The translations under genes and the position numbers were made by a program. Shown here in pieces: positions 61,350 to 64,000 of a DNA stretch of 64,000 bases (position 1 is the stretch's first letter; every line of letters starts with the position of its first letter). Source of the DNA: JAABTH01 sp964390725 (GTDB lineage Bacteria > Bacillota > Dethiobacteria > DTU022). The stretch is taken from positions 127,440 to 191,439 of the forward strand of contig CAYMIW010000001.1 of assembly GCA_964390725.1 (NCBI GenBank), read 5' to 3'. Under the pieces are notes generated by a model that saw only the letters and a list, made by a program, of their open reading frames with translations, was not told the origin of the DNA and ran no database searches.

Positions 61350-62165
61350 ATGATGTTACGGATTATAAATACCGAATTTAATAAAATAAAGCGGCTTAAT
61401 ATTGTGCTGGTTGGCCTGATCGGGATGACCTTTCCTGCAATCCTGTCTGTGTTTACACAAGCGGTTGTCACGGAGGAAGCTAAAGTCCAAAATTTTGATT
61501 TTGCGGCTCTGATGAGCAGTTCCATCTGGAACAGCGTTACGATTTTTATGCCCGTTATTTTTACACTGATCGGCGGTTTTCTGATTAACCGTGAATATAC
61601 GGATAATACCTTGAAAAGCATTTTAACAGTACCGGTGACATATCGGCGTCTTTTGTTTGGGAAACTGCTGGCAATGGGACTTTTAAGCGTTTTGTTCGGA
61701 CTATATTGTTATGTAATCACGTTGTTTGTTGGGCTTCTATTGGGTATACCGGGTTTGAGCATTGCGATTCTTATCAAAAGCCTTTTGCAGATGGTAGGGA
61801 TTGCCGCCTGCACATATATTGCGATAATGCCTATTATTGTTTTTACCAGCAAGAAGCCGGGAACCTTTATGGGGGGAGTGGTTATATCCTTTATCATTGG
61901 CTATTGCGGCATGTTCATTAAAAATGTCGCAGGGCGCAGCCTCTACCCGATCTTGGCGGGCTTTACTGTTGTGAGGTTTGATACAGGTACATTTATGAAC
62001 ACTTCCGAACCGGCAAATTTCATGTTATCCATTCTATCATTGGCGGTGATGCTTCTGCTTACAGTGATGATTGTGATGCAGACAAACCCACCGCAGGCGA
62101 CTTCTAAGAATCAAAAGCAGAAAAAGTCAAATATCTTCCTTCGGCCAGGGCAAAGAAGCCGATAG
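61350..62165 (+). CDS. ABC-2 / lantibiotic-immunity permease 2
   Basis: About 271 residues, six membrane helices, opening RIINTEFNKIKRLNIVLVGL, homologous in style to permease 1 but with little direct identity. ATG 61350 follows GGGAGGA; the frame extends back to 61290 inside permease 1, which is discounted. The order ATPase-permease-permease is the LanFEG arrangement. The tail is basic (KNQKQKKSNIFLRPGQRSR) and probably cytoplasmic. Confidence 0.82.
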   Translation: MMLRIINTEFNKIKRLNIVLVGLIGMTFPAILSVFTQAVVTEEAKVQNFDFAALMSSSIWNSVTIFMPVIFTLIGGFLINREYTDNTLKSILTVPVTYRRLLFGKLLAMGLLSVLFGLYCYVITLFVGLLLGIPGLSIAILIKSLLQMVGIAACTYIAIMPIIVFTSKKPGTFMGGVVISFIIGYCGMFIKNVAGRSLYPILAGFTVVRFDTGTFMNTSEPANFMLSILSLAVMLLLTVMIVMQTNPPQATSKNQKQKKSNIFLRPGQRSR

Positions 62166-62195
62166 TTTTATTACAGAGAAAGGTTGGTGATTTCA

Positions 62196-62660
62196 TTGAA
62201 AAGGTTGCTCATTATGTTTGCAGTGGTAGTCATCTTAACTATGGGGATTCTGACAGGCTGTTCAAAAGATGAAATACTCGATACTTACAATAGTGCCATC
62301 CGAATAGGTGGTTACGCACAGTTAACCGGTAATTGGTCTTTGGAGGGACAAAGAAAATATGGCGTCGATCACTATACAGGCACCTATACTGCCAATTATG
62401 AGGAATTTTCAGGAGCAGAATACCTCTTTGGAGGGACTTCAATAGGCCGTGAAGCGGGAAATGAAATTGAGATCGCCTGTAATCTGAATATCAAGGATGG
62501 AAAGGCTAAATTACTTTTTCAATCCGGGTCGGATGATCCTCAAATCTTGATTGAAAGCACAGGTGAATATTCTGAATTGATTAAACTGCCGCCCTCTGGC
62601 AATTACATCCTCGTGGAAGGAGACGATTTTACCGGCTCTATTAAACTGGAAATTAAATAA
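62196..62660 (+). CDS. hypothetical lipoprotein of the resistance module
   Basis: About 154 residues. From TTG 62196 it has a signal peptide with lipobox LTGC (Cys at about residue 22), then a beta-rich soluble part containing LTGNWSLEGQRKYGVDHYTG and STGEYSELIKLPPSGNYILVEGDD. It follows the second permease by 30 bases and is probably co-transcribed; accessory lipoproteins (LanI-like) accompany some LanFEG exporters, so an immunity role is possible but not shown. An upstream frame start at 62184 lacks a ribosome binding site. Confidence 0.7.
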   Translation: MKRLLIMFAVVVILTMGILTGCSKDEILDTYNSAIRIGGYAQLTGNWSLEGQRKYGVDHYTGTYTANYEEFSGAEYLFGGTSIGREAGNEIEIACNLNIKDGKAKLLFQSGSDDPQILIESTGEYSELIKLPPSGNYILVEGDDFTGSIKLEIK

Positions 62661-62675
62661 CAAGGAGTATGTACT

Positions 62676-62939
62676 ATGAAAAATAAGGTATTAAGTATGA
62701 TTGCCTTAATTACAGTATTTGTTCCATTGACAGTTGTTTTCTTTTGGAAGCCTGATAACCCTAACGCAACTGCTCTGCTCGTTGGCTATTTTATCTTTAT
62801 TGCTCTTAGCTTCTTTTACTCACTGTTTCTGTTTGCCAAAAAGCATTTAAAAGATACACTTACTAAAGTTGCGCTCGGACTGAATGGCTTTTACTTTTTA
62901 GGGATCCTGATTCTTCTGATAATACCACGTTTCATTTAA
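62676..62939 (+). CDS. small three-helix membrane protein
   Basis: An 87-residue protein with three hydrophobic segments (about 5-22, 32-54, 66-86) and a short KKHLKDTLTK loop. It starts 15 bases after the lipoprotein stop, with AAGGAG before ATG 62676, so it ends the resistance operon. No family is recognised; it may be an accessory membrane subunit. Confidence 0.7.
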   Translation: MKNKVLSMIALITVFVPLTVVFFWKPDNPNATALLVGYFIFIALSFFYSLFLFAKKHLKDTLTKVALGLNGFYFLGILILLIIPRFI

Positions 62940-64000
62940 AAATGTCAGAACATGAAGCGTCAATATTCAATAATATTGACTCTTTTTATCTGTAATTTGC
63001 GAGATAGCTAATCGAAACATTTTTAACCAGGTTAAACAAAACAAAAGATGACAGTTAACGTTATCAAAGGAACTTATCACGATTAATGAGATTTAAGACA
63101 GATTGTTTAACAGACATCTCTCTATTGTGCTTATTAAACAATAAAATTACCGCGTGTAATGATTTAAAAGCAACGTTAAGCAAAACAGAATAATGAAGGT
63201 GGTAAAACAGGGAAGAAAAATACCTTTAATACGACTTTATTTATTTTGGGTTTATTTTACTCTTCTATTATGCATAAACACTTGAAGACAGCGATATTAT
63301 TAATAAATACCGCTACCCCCTATTCCAGAAATATTTATCAATTTCGATTTATTGTTATTCGCTTCTTTAATGCCCCCGGAGAGATCTTTGAGCTTCTTCT
63401 CCGTCCGGAAAAGCAGTTAAAGGTTGCACCAAAGGCGTTTAGTCCTCGATCATAAAATCACCCCTGATACATATTTGTTTTTTAAAACACCGAAATAGGC
63501 CTGTAATAAACTCAGGCCCCTTTCTATGTATTCCATTTAGCTTTTTTAACCTGATATTCACTGAGCACGTTAACTTCCCTGGAAACTATATCGGCGTGGA
63601 CTGCCGAAAACCTCCAATAATATCCTTTAAAATCCTTCAATAAGCAGTCGCAGGCGGCATCTGTTGGACCAGGCTCTGTTTCTGAAGACCCTTGCGGCGC
63701 ATCTTGAGCGGCGCAAGGCCCAAGCTTTTAAAGGCAGGCTGATATGGCGTTTTCTGTTTAACGTTTCGCGCAGCGGCGCTACAGCAGGAGTAGGTCAAAC
63801 TTGTCATGTGAGGTTATGGTTGCAGCTATGACATTTATTATGTTTGTTTTCTTATAGTTTACATTTCTCCTCTGAGGATAATATGTTCTAAGTTGTGTAG
63901 TACTCAAGCTGAATCTGATGAGAACATTGGCCTATCGGACATTGTTATCAGATTGAGTGGGCATTGGAGAATAGAAAATTATATGTTATATTTGTAACAT
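62940..64000. other. non-coding or decayed terminal kilobase
   Basis: No convincing gene. The frame 63246-63455 has no ribosome binding site and an unprotein-like composition. A hairpin GGCCTG/CAGGCC is at about 63497-63517. A GC-rich patch (about 63640-63790) stands out from its AT-rich surroundings and contains a stem of 11 positions with one mismatch (63690-63700 with 63708-63718, loop ATCTTGA). AATCTGAT/ATCAGATT near 63915-63955 form another inverted repeat. I cannot identify an element. Confidence 0.5.

Noticed and set aside
63246..63455. 69-residue plus-strand frame
   Set aside because: No ribosome binding site, no family, in a region with no other coding signal.
1..64000. CRISPR arrays, tRNA and rRNA genes
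   Set aside because: Looked for regularly spaced repeats and tRNA T-loop patterns by eye; none seen, though a short tRNA could be missed without a search program.

Overview
The window looks like a chromosomal segment of an anaerobic, low-to-moderate GC Bacillota of the Clostridia type; genus not determined. Reasons: strong AGGAGG-type ribosome binding sites, many TTG and GTG starts, lipoproteins with a Bacillota-style lipobox, TPP and cobalamin riboswitches with intrinsic terminators, ECF-type vitamin transporters, an HD-GYP/EAL-HDOD signalling set, a DUF362-ferredoxin protein, and an O2-independent-lifestyle flavour overall. No tRNA, rRNA, CRISPR array or intact insertion sequence was seen.

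1-13 kb: small metabolic genes (GNAT, CBS, class I aminotransferase, thiamine pyrophosphokinase) run into a reverse-strand thiamine-precursor uptake operon (thiamine-binding protein, ThiX-, ThiY-, ThiZ-like) under a TPP riboswitch plus terminator, just downstream of a truncated ISLre2-like transposase. A divergent response regulator/histidine kinase pair, threonine aldolase, a putrescine aminotransferase with a -24/-12 (sigma-54) promoter candidate, and a membrane diguanylate cyclase follow.

13-25 kb: M20 amidohydrolase, then an unusual carbohydrate-flavoured run: left-handed beta-helix protein, nucleotidyltransferase-like protein, glucosamine-6-phosphate deaminase, a 1354-residue protein that joins an unknown helical N-terminus to the ATP-grasp and phospho-His domains of PPDK without its PEP domain, a divergent GAPDH, and a DUF362 ferredoxin. 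Two lipoproteins lie opposite.

25-38 kb: a signalling island of degenerate receiver, chemoreceptor, CheW, a giant CHASE-PAS-GAF hybrid kinase with receiver and Hpt, REC-HD-GYP, EAL-HDOD, REC-HisKA_3 kinase and NarL-type regulator. No CheA is present in the window.

38-41.5 kb: reverse-strand nadABC (de novo NAD synthesis) with its own promoter.

41.9-57 kb: the most interesting region. A cobalamin riboswitch controls a FecB/BtuF-type binding protein, a methyltransferase, BtuC and BtuD. Next come a TetR regulator with a palindromic operator, a heteromeric exporter-fold ABC pair, three MptD-like ECF S components and two EcfT/double-EcfA modules. The composition resembles the streptococcal sia/hts heme locus (FecBCD-type importer, exporter-fold pair, ECF module), but the riboswitch points to a corrinoid. 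I infer a composite tetrapyrrole or corrinoid uptake and handling locus.

57-64 kb: a NusG domain II pseudogene broken by TGA at the conserved Trp, a nested inverted-repeat element, and then a two-component system plus lantibiotic/bacitracin-type ABC exporter with four 11-bp-spaced direct repeats in its promoter region, probably acquired. The last kilobase has no convincing gene.
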